Source: Desmodus rotundus
Taxonomy: Eukaryota; Chordata; Mammalia; Chiroptera; Phyllostomidae
Direction of reading: 5' to 3'
Assembly (NCBI RefSeq): GCF_022682495.2
Contig: NC_071398.1
Span: 100,609,880-100,673,879, forward strand
DNA: 64,000 bases
The notes below the pieces were generated by a model. The model saw only the letters and a program-made list of their open reading frames with translations, did not search any database and had not been told where the DNA came from. Positions 23,880-33,530 of the stretch are shown here, one piece after another. Both the position numbers and the translations under genes were made by a program. Each line of letters starts with the position of its first letter. The stretch's first letter is position 1.

Positions 23880-24010
23880 AGTGTGAAGTCTGTGTGTACG
23901 AAACTTGGTGCTTATTTTCCTGGGAGTGGAACAACTGCGTGAAGTGCAATGAGCATTTTGAAGGCTATGAACACATATCGCCAAGGTGACTAATTTCCTG
24001 AAACTTGCAC
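23880..24010 (-). mobile_element. Possible L1M fragment, - strand
   Basis: The phrase 'gggagtggaacaactgcgtg', followed by 'ttttgaaggctatgaacaca' and 'tatcgccaaggtga', resembles the reverse complement of an L1M 3' region. It is short, so other LINE families are possible. Confidence 0.4.
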
Positions 24011-24309
24011 AGGTGTGGAGTCTCAGAAGCCACACGCACGCTTCTCTTAGTCCTTCAACGTTGCCCACCACCATTTAAAAATTATTTTCAAGTTTGATAA
24101 AAACACACATCCATTTTAAAGTTGAGTGACTTTGTGAAAATCAGCCCTTCGCTTCGCCTTTGATGATGTTCATCGTTGGGACGTGGCGCTCTTTTGCTGA
24201 TTGACACGCTCTTTCATGTGTTAAGGATATTCGCTCCCCCCTTTCATCGGCCGGGCAGCTTCGCTCTTTGCAGCGCTGTCTTTGGAATCGTTCAACCTTG
24301 CCTTCCACC

Positions 24310-24425
24310 CTCGGCTCGCAGTTCACAAGCTGTGTGATCGCGGATGTTGTGTTGCCCGCGCCCCCCATCCTGCTCACCCCAGCTTCAGTTTCCTAAATTT
24401 CGGAGTGGGGCTGATGGGGGGACTT
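24310..24425 (+). mobile_element. MIR SINE fragment, + strand
   Basis: It contains 'cacaagctgtgtgatcgcgg', then 'cagcttcagtttcctaaatt' and 'tcggagtggggctgatgggg', collinear with the MIR modules 'agctgtgtgaccttgggc', 'cctcagtttcctcatctgta' and 'aaatggggctaataat'. Confidence 0.6.
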
Positions 24426-25659
24426 TCCCTGACGTCTGCAAAGACCCGGGCACTGGGTTCACACCGTTGGACGTTTTTGAAAAGTTGGCAAAAGTAAAAT
24501 ATTTTAACCACACGCAGTTATACCACCATCTCTCTCCACGCCCAGTGCCCGCTCTGCCCCGCGTCCCCGTCAGGCACTGGCTGTCACACTGTCCCCATGG
24601 CAGGCTGCACTGCAGTGGCCACAGGCATGTCGGGGGCCGCTCAGAGGGTGCACTTTGTTTGTGCTCAGTGGGGTGTCTTTATGTGGCGGTGGAGAGCTCC
24701 CACGCAGAGCTGGCCATCCCGCGGAAGAAGGGGTCCCTGACATTGTGCCTGTTTGTGCCAGGCTCCTGGCTGTGGTACTAAGACTTGTGGGTGCTGTTTC
24801 CGATGCGAACTGAGCACAGGCTCTGGACCCAGCGCTCGTGGGGCCGGGGGCACCGAGACCCGAAACCTACGAAGCCGGAAGATGCTCTGTGGAGAAGTCT
24901 CCGATACAGCTCGCATGTCAAAGAAACGTGGCGGAGGTTTTCCCAAAGATGACGACAGTCCGAACCCTTTACCTGCCGTTATCAGTACTGAGCTGAGAAT
25001 CTGAAGAACTGTCTTTAAATGATCGCTGATAAACATGGAACTGCTGGTTTTTGTGAAAGAGCATGCAGTCAAAACACGCTCAGGGGAGCAAGCATACGAC
25101 CGAAGTGCAGCTAGTTACTCCGTGAAACACTCTTTTCCCAGACTCCCAGTTAGTGGGAGCTGTGAGCGTGTGTGACGTTTGAGTTCTGTTGTGTTTTTCT
25201 CATCCGGAAGTGGCGTTCACCTGTAGAGCTAATTCCGTTTCTGCATTATTGCCTTTTTTCCCCGACAGAGGAGAGGGCGCATAGATTTGTGGGAGCACAC
25301 GTCCTTCGAGAACCGGGGTCCCCGACGGCTGGCCGGTGAGTGGACGCTCACTTCGCTTTGGCCGCCTGTCTGACGTGTCTCTGCAACACGGCGTGATCAC
25401 ACGCCTTCCTCACTGACTGACGGGGCCAGCCGATCACCTGTCAATCACCCTCTACACACCGGGAGCTGCTCGAGGCCCGTGCTGGTGACTGAGCTCTCTG
25501 TGTGGTTTTGCTGCCAATAACCCAAAGCTTTAATAACTGTATGTTAACAGGACGCTGTGCAGTCTTGTGGGATGAGCTCTCCCCGGGTTGTGAAACTCTG
25601 ATTTTTATGGAAATGTCTCTTCTTTCTTGTGGATTATTCTGAATCAATCCTAACATCGT
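24426..25659. other. Unannotated sequence with an exon-like block
   Basis: No recognised repeats. The block at 25,269-25,335 is bounded by splice-site-like signals (separate entry). 24,850-25,080 is unique-looking. No similarity to a known protein could be recognised in any frame. Confidence 0.4.
25269..25335 (+). other. Candidate orphan exon bounded by consensus splice sites
   Basis: A pyrimidine tract ending 'ttttttccccgacag' (to 25,268) is followed by 67 bases and then a strong donor 'G|gtgagt' (25,336-25,341). The block is open in the frame starting at its first base, coding for 22 residues with a single leftover base. The residues (many Arg and Gly) match no family I recognise. It could be a lncRNA exon, a cryptic exon or chance: acceptor- and donor-like signals are frequent in GC-rich DNA. 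Confidence 0.25.
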
Positions 25660-25830
25660 TTTGTTTTTTCCTCCCAGTCTCTTTCAAAGCCCCCATTGGC
25701 ATTTTGATTGGAATTGGAGGAAACTGTTAAAACAATTTGTGTGGATTGATCTCTTTGCCGACATTGCCTTTCCACCCAGGAACGCAGGACAGAGCTCCAC
25801 GTTATCTACGTCTTGCTTCATATCACTCGC
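25660..25830 (-). mobile_element. L1 ORF2 fragment, - strand
   Basis: On the + strand 'cattggcattttgattggaa', then 'gtgtggattgatctctttgc' and 'cgacattgcc', read as the reverse complement of the L1 ORF2 segment that has 'attccaatcaaaatgcc' in sense. Ends are uncertain; the following 400 bases may continue the element in decayed form. Confidence 0.6.
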
Positions 25831-27617
25831 ACGTCTCGAAATGTCTTCCGAATTGACGCCTTCGAGTGAGAATCAGTCTGTCCTGGAGAGACTCGGATAC
25901 CTCGGAGTTAACTCAGGTCGGTCCGAACGTTGCTTTTAGGCCTAAAACCATCTTGCTGGTTATTCAAATGTATCAGAACTGCTTTATTTCGCCAGTTCAC
26001 GTGTTGATGTAACTTCAGTATTAGTTTTAACAGATTTAACGGTGGGGTGGAAAATTTTAAAAAGTGTCTGAGTAAAATAGTGCTGAATAGTCCATTGCTG
26101 GATTTCCCTCTGGGGTTGCCCAGAGCACCCAGGCTTTCTAAAGTGTGTGAGGTCACACTTTGCTCTGGGTCTTTGGTGTCGTTTAAACAAGCGTGTGATT
26201 AGCTCATGAAATGAGGTTGTCAATGGGGAAGAAAAGAAGTCAAACCCGGACTAATCTCCTTGCCAGGTTCATGCTGGTGGCTGCAAGGCTGGGTTTTTTC
26301 ACCGACCGTGTTCCTGGGTCACGTGAACTGTAGCATGAGGTGCCCAGGTCACCGCTGGGATATTTGCGCTGCCGATAAAGCGGTTCCGCCTTATCACACG
26401 GGAAGACATAACTGTTAGTTGTGTTAGTAAAACCTTCTAAAGAAAGTAACAGTAAACGATCGACACTGGAGTGTTTACCGGCTCACCGAGGACGTCACGT
26501 GCTGTTATTTCCGCACTTCAGTATTATTAGATGGATGGAAATTTCCGACCCATGAATTTCTATCCCTGGGAAAGTGATAAGATGATACAGCCCACAAACC
26601 ACTTAGTTACCGTCTGAGGTGAAATAGGTAATGGAAAAATGGGAGATGGGTCCAAAGTAGTTTCCAAGTTTATCTGTATTTGGAAACTACAGAAAGTTAC
26701 AATCACGTTATGGAACCATGTTAGTCTCTGAGGGCCACAGCGCCTCCGTCTGAAAACAAGGATATTAAGTGAAATTATTGTGAGTTGCCTCTTAGAGGCC
26801 TGCTTGACTTTTTTTTTAAAGTAACTTTGCCAGACGGCTTAATATCTGTCAACTGATGGCTGATTTTATAGAAAAAGGAAGCACTGTGGGTCCGATCTTT
26901 GATGTCAGAGTTAGGCTTTTGAATCTATTTTGGAAGATATCTATGTATCCACTACTGGGCAGGAATAAGAGACCACGTACAAATATTAAGGTGGGTACAT
27001 TCACCAGTGAATATGCCAACGACTGATGTCAATGGCTTATGCGAACCAGGGAGGACATAACAATTGATTTTCCATCATAATTATTCCCTATTTAATAGTT
27101 CAATCAATAACCGGAATGACCACGTTCATTAGGTATGCAAATGACACCATCCTGGTTGATAGAATGAGTGTCAAAACTCCGTCCGCCTAGGACGAGCTGC
27201 ACAGTGGTGAGAAATGCGGAATGTTTAATAAAAGGAGGTACATTTATGGACTGATAAAATACATAAGCAGAACCCCATGTGTGTCTATTAGACACACATG
27301 ATTGTTAAACACAGCAGACTATTATTAGACACATCTGAGAACTAGTGCTCCGGACCACAAAGTGAGTTAGCGTCCAACAAGCCTCGGCCTGGGCAAAGGG
27401 AGGCACAAAGTCCCCTCAAGTCACAGTTCACAATCAAACTCTAACATAAATCTTTGTTTTTCCTCGGATTCACAATGGACACACAACATCGGCACATGTA
27501 AGGTGTGAAACGTGTTGATGTGATGCCTTTGTAACGCAGCGAAGTGCGGTCACCACCGCGTGGTCGCTGCTGCCTCCATCACGTCGCACAGTCACTCTCT
27601 CTCCAGAGAAAATCTTT
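25831..27617. other. Unique AT-richer sequence
   Basis: No gene and no confident repeat. It contains a perfect 25-base palindrome (27,276-27,300). 27,060-27,180 ('ccatcataattattccctat', 'aggtatgcaaatgacacc') is AT-rich with homeodomain- and octamer-like words and could be regulatory. Confidence 0.4.
27276..27300. repeat. Perfect inverted repeat (12-bp arms, 1-base loop)
   Basis: The left arm 'catgtgtgtcta' is followed by a single T and then 'tagacacacatg', its exact reverse complement. A partial third copy of the arm ('attagacacatct') lies about 25 bases downstream. Confidence 0.95.
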
Positions 27618-27672
27618 TTTAAAAATTTTTCTTATTGTTGTTCAAGTACGGTTGCCTCCACTTAGACAGACA
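27618..27672 (-). mobile_element. Short L1 3'-end piece of bat type, - strand
   Basis: 'aaaaatttttcttattgttg' followed by 'ttcaagtacggttgcctcca' resembles a 3' end of L1 copies repeatedly seen in bat genomes (antisense 'attgttgttcaagtacagtt'). Only about 50 bases are present. Confidence 0.45.
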
Positions 27673-27894
27673 TAAGACCTGCGAAGAAGAGCTACAGTAA
27701 CTTAAGTTTCATGGTCTAGGGAAGACATCTGAGACACCACTCAGAAGCGGCCGGCACCGTAACAGCGGTGGTGGGTATCGGGAATGTGCCGTGCGGAGTA
27801 GGGTGGAAGTGACTTTGATGAACATGAAGAGAACCAAGAGTTATCCAGGGGCACTTAACCCTAACCCTGCAGAGGGCAGTGACTGTGTCCCGGC

Positions 27895-28075
27895 CCTGCG
27901 CCCAGTGCTTTTCCGATTCTTTAACTATTCTTCACAACAACTCTAGAAAGAAAGTATTGTTCTTCCTGCTTCGCACACAAGGAAACTGAGGCTGGACAGA
28001 AAGGTTACACGGGGTGAGACCGAATGTTTATAAAGAAGGGGCTGCGATTCAGTCTCAGGAGGTCTGCCCACATGT
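27895..28075 (+). mobile_element. MIR SINE, + strand
   Basis: Well-ordered MIR modules: 'cttcacaacaactctagaaa' (compare 'cctcacaacaaccctatgag'), 'gtattgttcttcctgcttcg', 'acacaaggaaactgaggctg' (compare 'cagatgaggaaactgaggca'), 'gacagaaaggttacacgggg', and 'gggctgcgattcagtctcag' then 'gaggtctgcc'. Confidence 0.85.
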
Positions 28076-30079
28076 GGAGCTGGGACAGCTGAGTGTGGGG
28101 ACGTGGCTTGCACACCTGTAGCACGTGTGTGACTGTAAGTCGTCATCAACAAAACGTGCCCACGTCTTATCACTGAATACGCAAATGCCTCTTAAATCGC
28201 TCCTTTCTTTCTGCTACCCTTTACCATTTCTCTGACGCACGTGCGGGAGGAACTTGGTTACTGCAAGATGGGTTCTATCTATGGTTCTCTGAAAACAAAA
28301 TGAGTCAAGAAGCCCTATTAGTTTACACTGTTAAAAACTCAGCATTCTCTATAAAAACATATTTCCTAAAGAGTAAGGATCATCAAACAGGGACTCCACA
28401 GAGACAGGGCAAAGGAGAGGAGCTGCGTTAAGCCTGCAGGGAGGTCTCCCACCACGATGGGGCTGTCACTGGCGCTGCGTCACGCAGGAGCTGGACCTGT
28501 GGCGGGCTGAGCCAGCCCCGCAGCAGGAGCACTTGAGTGTGCGGGCTGGCACCGGGCACTTGTGCGCCACCGGATCAATAATTTAGACGCTGCGCTGGAG
28601 TCGAAGAGTGAAGGTGAGAAGGAGGCAGACCCAGTTTCCTAGAAAGAGAGGCGATGAAGGCAGCCTGGTCCCAGAGCAGTGAGGGATGCAGGGGCCACAC
28701 GGTGGGCAGTGTCGCAGACAAGACTGTCAGAAGGGGTGTTGGAGCGCTTGTCATGCTCACCACCTCTGTCCCCATGCTTGTCTTTTAGGGGCAACGTGAG
28801 TGACATCTGACTCTGGGATCAGGGACTCTCTGGAGGGCTTGGGGGGCCTGTGAAAACTGCAGTCTTGTTCTCACGCACGTTGATGAACTGAACCCTTGTC
28901 CCCGCTCTGCTCTGAGAGCTGGCACTTGCCTTAGCCAGTCCCCTGGGAGCCCTGCCGGAGTGGCCACCGCGTGACAGGTAACACATACAGGCCGGGCGGC
29001 ATCAGTGGACAGACGGCCCTTGGAAGACGTTCTGTTGCAGAGGCTTCACCTCCCCGGGATGGAGCGAACTTGGAGGCTTCACCATTTTCATGGATGAGGG
29101 GGTGCGCGAAAGTGCCCAGCAGGTAGGGGGGTGCAGGAAGTGGGCATGTGTGCACCTGCCAAGGGCAGCTTCTCCTGAGTGTCCAGGGAAACGAGAACAC
29201 TTACAATGTGACTTCTCTTATTTCATTTTACCTGAAGGGTGCGGAATGGCAGTAACTCACTGTTGTGTTACTTTTATTGAAAAATGTGTTACTGATAGAG
29301 AAAGTGTGACATTGCCATTAAAAATCTCAGGGTGCAGAGGTTTGCCCGCTGCTGAGAACGAGGTGGGCCTGTGATTAGTTGGTTCTCGGTGCCAGAGCCT
29401 CAGGTTCTGGGCCATCACTTTGCCTCGGTCCAAATACACCGTTAAAGTATCAGGACATTAGAGAGCTGGCAGCTAGGACACTCTTATGCGGGGACATTTT
29501 TGTGTCAATATTCTGAAACAAGCATTGAGGCTGGGAAAGGAATAAAATAAATCACTATACTATTAAAATTTTGTGAGCATATGTAGATTCTAAGCGAATC
29601 ATTTTATATGAAGGTGACATAAATGAATTTTTAATTTAATCAAGGGATTCTATTTTAAAATTCTGATATATCTTTTCACACAGGAATTTGTTGATGTGAG
29701 CATTCATTTATTCATTTATCCATTCAAATATGTCCTCATTCCCACTGATTAAATTCGGAGAGAGGACGAGGTTTTGAGAATGGACCCCCGATTTTTGGTG
29801 CGGAGGCCCTGAACGGACCTCGTGGCCTTGAGCTGGATCGGAAACCTCAGCTGGACCGGCAGGCGGAGGACCGCACTCCACACTCGGCCTCTCGGTGAGC
29901 AGCTCCCCACCCACCACCTGTGTCCCGCGGAATCCGGGGGGCACCCTCGCCGCTCAGCCTTCTCATCCGCCAGGTAATACAATCGCCCGCCTGACCCCAT
30001 CATCCGCCAGAGCCAGGCCCAGGGATCCGGTCATCCGACCTCCGGAAATTCTTCTTTAGAACACAGTAACTTGTTGTGT
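28076..30079. other. Unannotated sequence
   Basis: No gene or firm repeat. 29,480-29,760 is AT-rich, ending in a short (ATTC)n-like stretch near 29,700-29,730, possibly the tail of an old LINE. 29,760-30,050 is GC-rich with overlapping spurious frames. Confidence 0.4.
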
Positions 30080-30500
30080 TTTTTTTCTTTTAAACAACTT
30101 TACGGAGGCATAACTAACGTAAAATAAGCGGCACGTGTTCATGGTGGGCAGTGCGGTAAATTCCCACGCATGCGCAGAGTCGGGGACCTGTCTGTGCAGT
30201 CACGTGAGTGAACGTCGGTCCCTCCCAGACGCTCCCCCGCCCTCGCTGCCTCCGCTGACCGCGGACCTGTGTCTTTCCCTGCGGAGAACTCTCCACAGTC
30301 TGCAATGTGATATGAATGGTCACACGATATGTCTTCTATTTTCTCCGTCTTTCTTTGTGTTCACTCCTTGTAATTATTTGGGGATTGCCCACGTTGTGCG
30401 GATCAGTAATTTCTTGGTATCGACGAGTCACGTTCTGTTCCTTGGCTACTGCACTTCCTTTCCCGAGGTGTCATTGCCGCACAGCGTTACGTTAGTTCAG
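30080..30500 (-). mobile_element. L1 3' region, - strand, GC-drifted
   Basis: The + strand shows the reverse complement of a common mammalian LINE 3' region: 'caactttacggaggcataac' (30,097), 'taacgtaaaataagcggcac', 'tgatatgaatggtcacacga' (30,308), 'tatgtcttctattttctccg', 'attgcccacgttgtgcggat' (30,385). CpGs sit where the consensus has TpG or A/T. Confidence 0.6.
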
Positions 30501-30639
30501 AAGGATGCAATATTTGCACGGAATTCAACACGGTCGCCATAATACGCCTGGGGACCATTCGCCTCCACACGCAGTTACAAGATGTTTCTTCTTGGGATGG
30601 GAACTTGGAAGAGTCGGGCTCAGCTGCTTCCAGGCCCGC

Positions 30640-31110
30640 GATCCAATACAGTACCCCGACTGCCGCCCGCGCGCCGCCCGCTTCGGCCGCAGCGCTTCCC
30701 TACGCTGTACCTGGGAGCCTGTAGCTTCCGAGCCGCGCCACCCACGCCCTCCCCCCACCCCTCGCCTCTGGCGACCACCGATTTGTTCTCCGCATCTATG
30801 CACTTTTCTAAACTTCTACACGGCGTTTGTCCTCTCTGCCTGACTCAGGTCGCTCAGCGTAGTGTCCTCGAGGTCCCCCCACGTTGTTGCAAATGGCAAG
30901 ATGCCCTTCCGTTTTTACGACGTGACGGTATTTAAAAATATGTATCACGATTTCCTTTCCCTTCATCCACCGGTGGACACCTCTTGGCGCTTGCAGAGGA
31001 GCAGCCATGAGCACAGGGGTCCAGACGCTCTTTCCAGTCCGTGTTGCGGGGTTCCGGGGCACATTCCCAGGCGTGGCCCCGCGGGGCGGTAGTGTGTGTG
31101 TTCACTGCCG
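30640..31110 (-). mobile_element. L1 ORF2 C-terminus/3' UTR, - strand, GC-drifted
   Basis: Collinear antisense L1 markers: 'ctctggcgaccaccgatttg' (30,767), 'ttctccgcatctatgcactt', 'ccccacgttgttgcaaatgg' then 'caagatgcccttccgttttt' (30,880-30,918), 'atttaaaaatatgtatcacg', 'ccaccggtggacacctcttg' (30,968), 'gccatgagcacaggggtcca' (31,005). The frame is lost. The alignment is clear although the copy has many added CpGs. Confidence 0.8.
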
Positions 31111-31330
31111 AGTCGCGTGCGCCCTTAACATGGCTCGCGCACGGACCCCTTGTCACACGCGTGGTTTGGTCGTCTCCCCCACGCGGAAGGTTTCGCCTGC
31201 ATTGTGCTGACAGCTTCTCCAGTCGCGCAGCAGCCCCCGTGGCCGCAGCGCCAGGCGTGGGGAGGTGGCCTCGGGGCGGCGGCACGGACGGGGCGGCAGA
31301 CGGAAGACTGAGGCCCCCAACAGACGACCA

Positions 31331-31407
31331 GGCTCCTGACGTAAAGCCAGGGTCCTGACGTAAAACCGGGGCTCCTGACAGAAAACCGGTTCCGGAGGTA
31401 GAGCCGG
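31331..31407. repeat. Short minisatellite, about 20-bp unit, 4 copies
   Basis: Four adjacent units of the pattern 'ggctcctgacgtaaaaccgg' with point changes, the last one degenerate. It lies inside the CpG island, and the first two units carry TGACGT half-CRE words. Confidence 0.85.
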
Positions 31408-31934
31408 GCTCTGACGTCCCCCCGAGGCGGGGCGCGGCACGTGCAGAAGCATGAGTCGGGGCGCCAGGGCGCCGAGCAGCAGTGACAGGCGTGGGGGAGA
31501 AGGACGCCGCGACGAGGGAAGGCCCGGAGCTAGAACTCGCAGACACAGGCGGCGCCCACACCCGAGTCCCCGCGTGCGTCTACGGGCGCGCAGGGGAGCG
31601 GCTCCCCGCGACGTCCACGGGCGGCCGTCCGTCACCCGTGGGGCTGCTCGCGGACCCGCAGGTGAGTCCGGGGCTCCTGGCGGCGGCCCGTGGTCTCCCC
31701 ACGGGGGGCGGGCAGGGACCCGCACTCTGCTTCTCGGGGAGACGTGGGGCGGGAAGCTCTGGGTGCCACCGGGAGCAGGAGCCGGTCCGTGGGGTTCGCG
31801 GTGGCCTGTGCCCCAGCCCGGGGGGTCCCGCGCGGGCTTCCCGGAGGGAGGGAGTCGTCCGAAAGCCACACGGCGGGACGGCGGGGCAGCGTCGGTGACA
31901 CTCGATGTGCGGTGGCCGCGCACTTTTAGACGCT

Positions 31935-32200
31935 CGCCCGTCCGCCCTTTAGCTTTATGTTTAAGACTTTATCCGGGAGCAGATGCGGGGTCGCAGGCCC
32001 CCCGCGATCCGCGCCCAGCACGGGACGCACGTGTCAGAGCTGACGCGCCGCGGGGCACGTGGTCACGCGGGCCACGTGGTCACGCGGGCCGCAGCTGGCG
32101 CAGGCGCACTCCTGACGGTGCACCGCCCACCACCACGCCCGAAGGCGCGGGCTTGTCGTCAGAGACGCGCACGGGGGTGCCCGCCGCCCGCCATCTTCCG
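31935..32200 (-). mobile_element. L1 3' end, - strand, inside CpG island (copy B)
   Basis: Read on the - strand, this segment is collinear with the 3' UTR of copy A at 17,600-17,810. Both share 'gtgcaccgtcaggagtgcgc' (copy B at 32,104-32,123 on the - strand), 'gccagctgcgg', 'gtcag(c/t)tct(g/a)ac', 'ggggggtctgaccc'-type words and 'ctgctccc' before an A-rich end near 31,940. In copy B a 17-bp segment is duplicated in tandem (32,056-32,089). The boundary toward 32,640 is uncertain. Confidence 0.75.
32056..32089. repeat. Perfect 17-bp tandem duplication
   Basis: The unit 'cacgtggtcacgcgggc' occurs twice head to tail with no mismatch. Each copy contains a CACGTG E-box. Copy A of the same L1 region (17,600-17,740) has only one unit equivalent. 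Confidence 0.95.
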
Positions 32201-32943
32201 CGGCTCCATCCGGCGCGTGACGTCAGCCGCAGACCCGCGTTGCGCCCCCGCCCGCCCGCGGCTCGTCCGCGTACCCCCTGCGCCTCCTCGCGGCCCGGCG
32301 GCCCTTTCCCGAGCGTGCCGAGCGGTCTCCCGCCGTCCGCACCGACCAGCTTCTCCGTCCGTCCAACCGCCTGAGGAGACCGGGCAGCTCAGCACGTGCC
32401 CGTGCGCCGCGCCCGGGGCGGCGGGCGGCGTGGCAAACCGGATCGGGCCCTCCCGGGACTCCCGTCCCGCCGGGGAGGCTCTGCCGCGGCCCGGGCTCCT
32501 GCGCGCCCCTGCAGCGAGGCCTCCCCCCCGCGCCGCGTGTGTCCGGCCGAGCGGGCTCGCGCCGTGAGCCTCGCAGAGCCGTGAGCGCGATAAGCTCGTA
32601 GCGCAAACCCGGTTCGGCGTTGACCTCGTCCCTGCCCCGCGAGGTCCTTCCGGAGCCCGCCCCGCAGACTCCGCGCCCGGCTGCGTCTCCGCGGCCACCG
32701 TGCCGAGCAGGCTCCCCCGGGAAGCGTAGTGCAGCTTCGAGCTGCCGCCTTCCTCTCAGTTTGTCCCCTTGGTCCGAGTCTGGGCCGCAGACCCACGGAC
32801 GACATTCGCTCTGACCGCGCGCACCCCCGCGCCGGGCGAGAGCTCGTGCCGCCGCAGAGTGAGGAGCCGGACCGACCGTGGCTCCGAAATTGTTTAGTGG
32901 CTTCTTCACGTGTCGATGGGCTGTCGGGGAGAAAAAGGTGCCG

Positions 32944-32987
32944 GGTCGCGTAAACCGAACTGTCACAGAAGGTCGCGTAAACCGAAC
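32944..32987. repeat. Direct repeat, 17-bp box twice at 27-bp period
   Basis: The box 'ggtcgcgtaaaccgaac' occurs at 32,944-32,960 and 32,971-32,987, separated by 'tgtcacagaa'. The copies are identical, which suggests a recent duplication. Confidence 0.95.
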
Positions 32988-33530
32988 GGGCCTCCTCCCC
33001 GGAAGGACCTGTAACAACAGCCTTTGTGCTGTCGCCCCCGGGGGCAGCGCAGTGAAAAGCGGGGCACAGACGGGACCGCCCTGCTTCGCTCTCCACTGAC
33101 AGCCCGTGAGCAGAAGCGGCCCGCGCGGCAGAAACGCGGTGCCGGCGTCCGAGGCCTGAACACGTGCTTCCGTTCGGAAAGACGCTGCTTGTGGACAGAG
33201 AACTGAGCACAGCCTCCCGCCTCCGCACGTGACCGAGTGCGTACCTTCCGGTTTACCCGTCACGTGCTCGGTGCATCTTCCAAATACCCCCTTACACCCC
33301 CGGAAAACTCCGACGGCGGCTTTCCGCGGCGACGCCCGCGGTCCCGGGCGCTCCTGAGTTCCGGGGTGCGCGGCACGGAGCCGGCCGGTCTGCGCGCGGG
33401 TGGCCTGACCCCCGGCCGGCTCTTCCGCAGCAGAGCTGCCCACCGCGGAACTTCCCAGCTGCTGCCGCTCCGGAGTTTCTTCTCTGCGGGCACTTTCGTT
33501 CCCGAGCCTGTTTAGTCTGGTGATTTTAAG

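Larger units (their letters stand above)
31150..33530. promoter_or_regulatory. CpG island, candidate promoter region
   Basis: The densest CpG run in the window. It contains a consensus CRE (TGACGTCA, 32,218-32,225), a YY1-type box on the - strand (AAGATGGCGG, 32,189-32,198) overlapping an ETS-type CGGAAG, and Sp1-like 'gcccccgcccgcccgcgg' (32,243-32,260). YY1 boxes usually lie just downstream of start sites in this orientation, so a start on the - strand near 32,200-32,230 would be expected. Part of the island (31,935-32,200) is L1-derived, and no exon could be recognised on either side. It could instead be an orphan island or a GC-drifted repeat cluster. Confidence 0.5.

Noticed and set aside
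27856..27869. Telomere-like 'ttaaccctaaccct'
   Set aside because: Only two units; too short for an interstitial telomeric site.
31451..32374. 307-codon open frame on the + strand
   Set aside because: Runs antisense through the L1 3' end and the tandem repeats; composition only.
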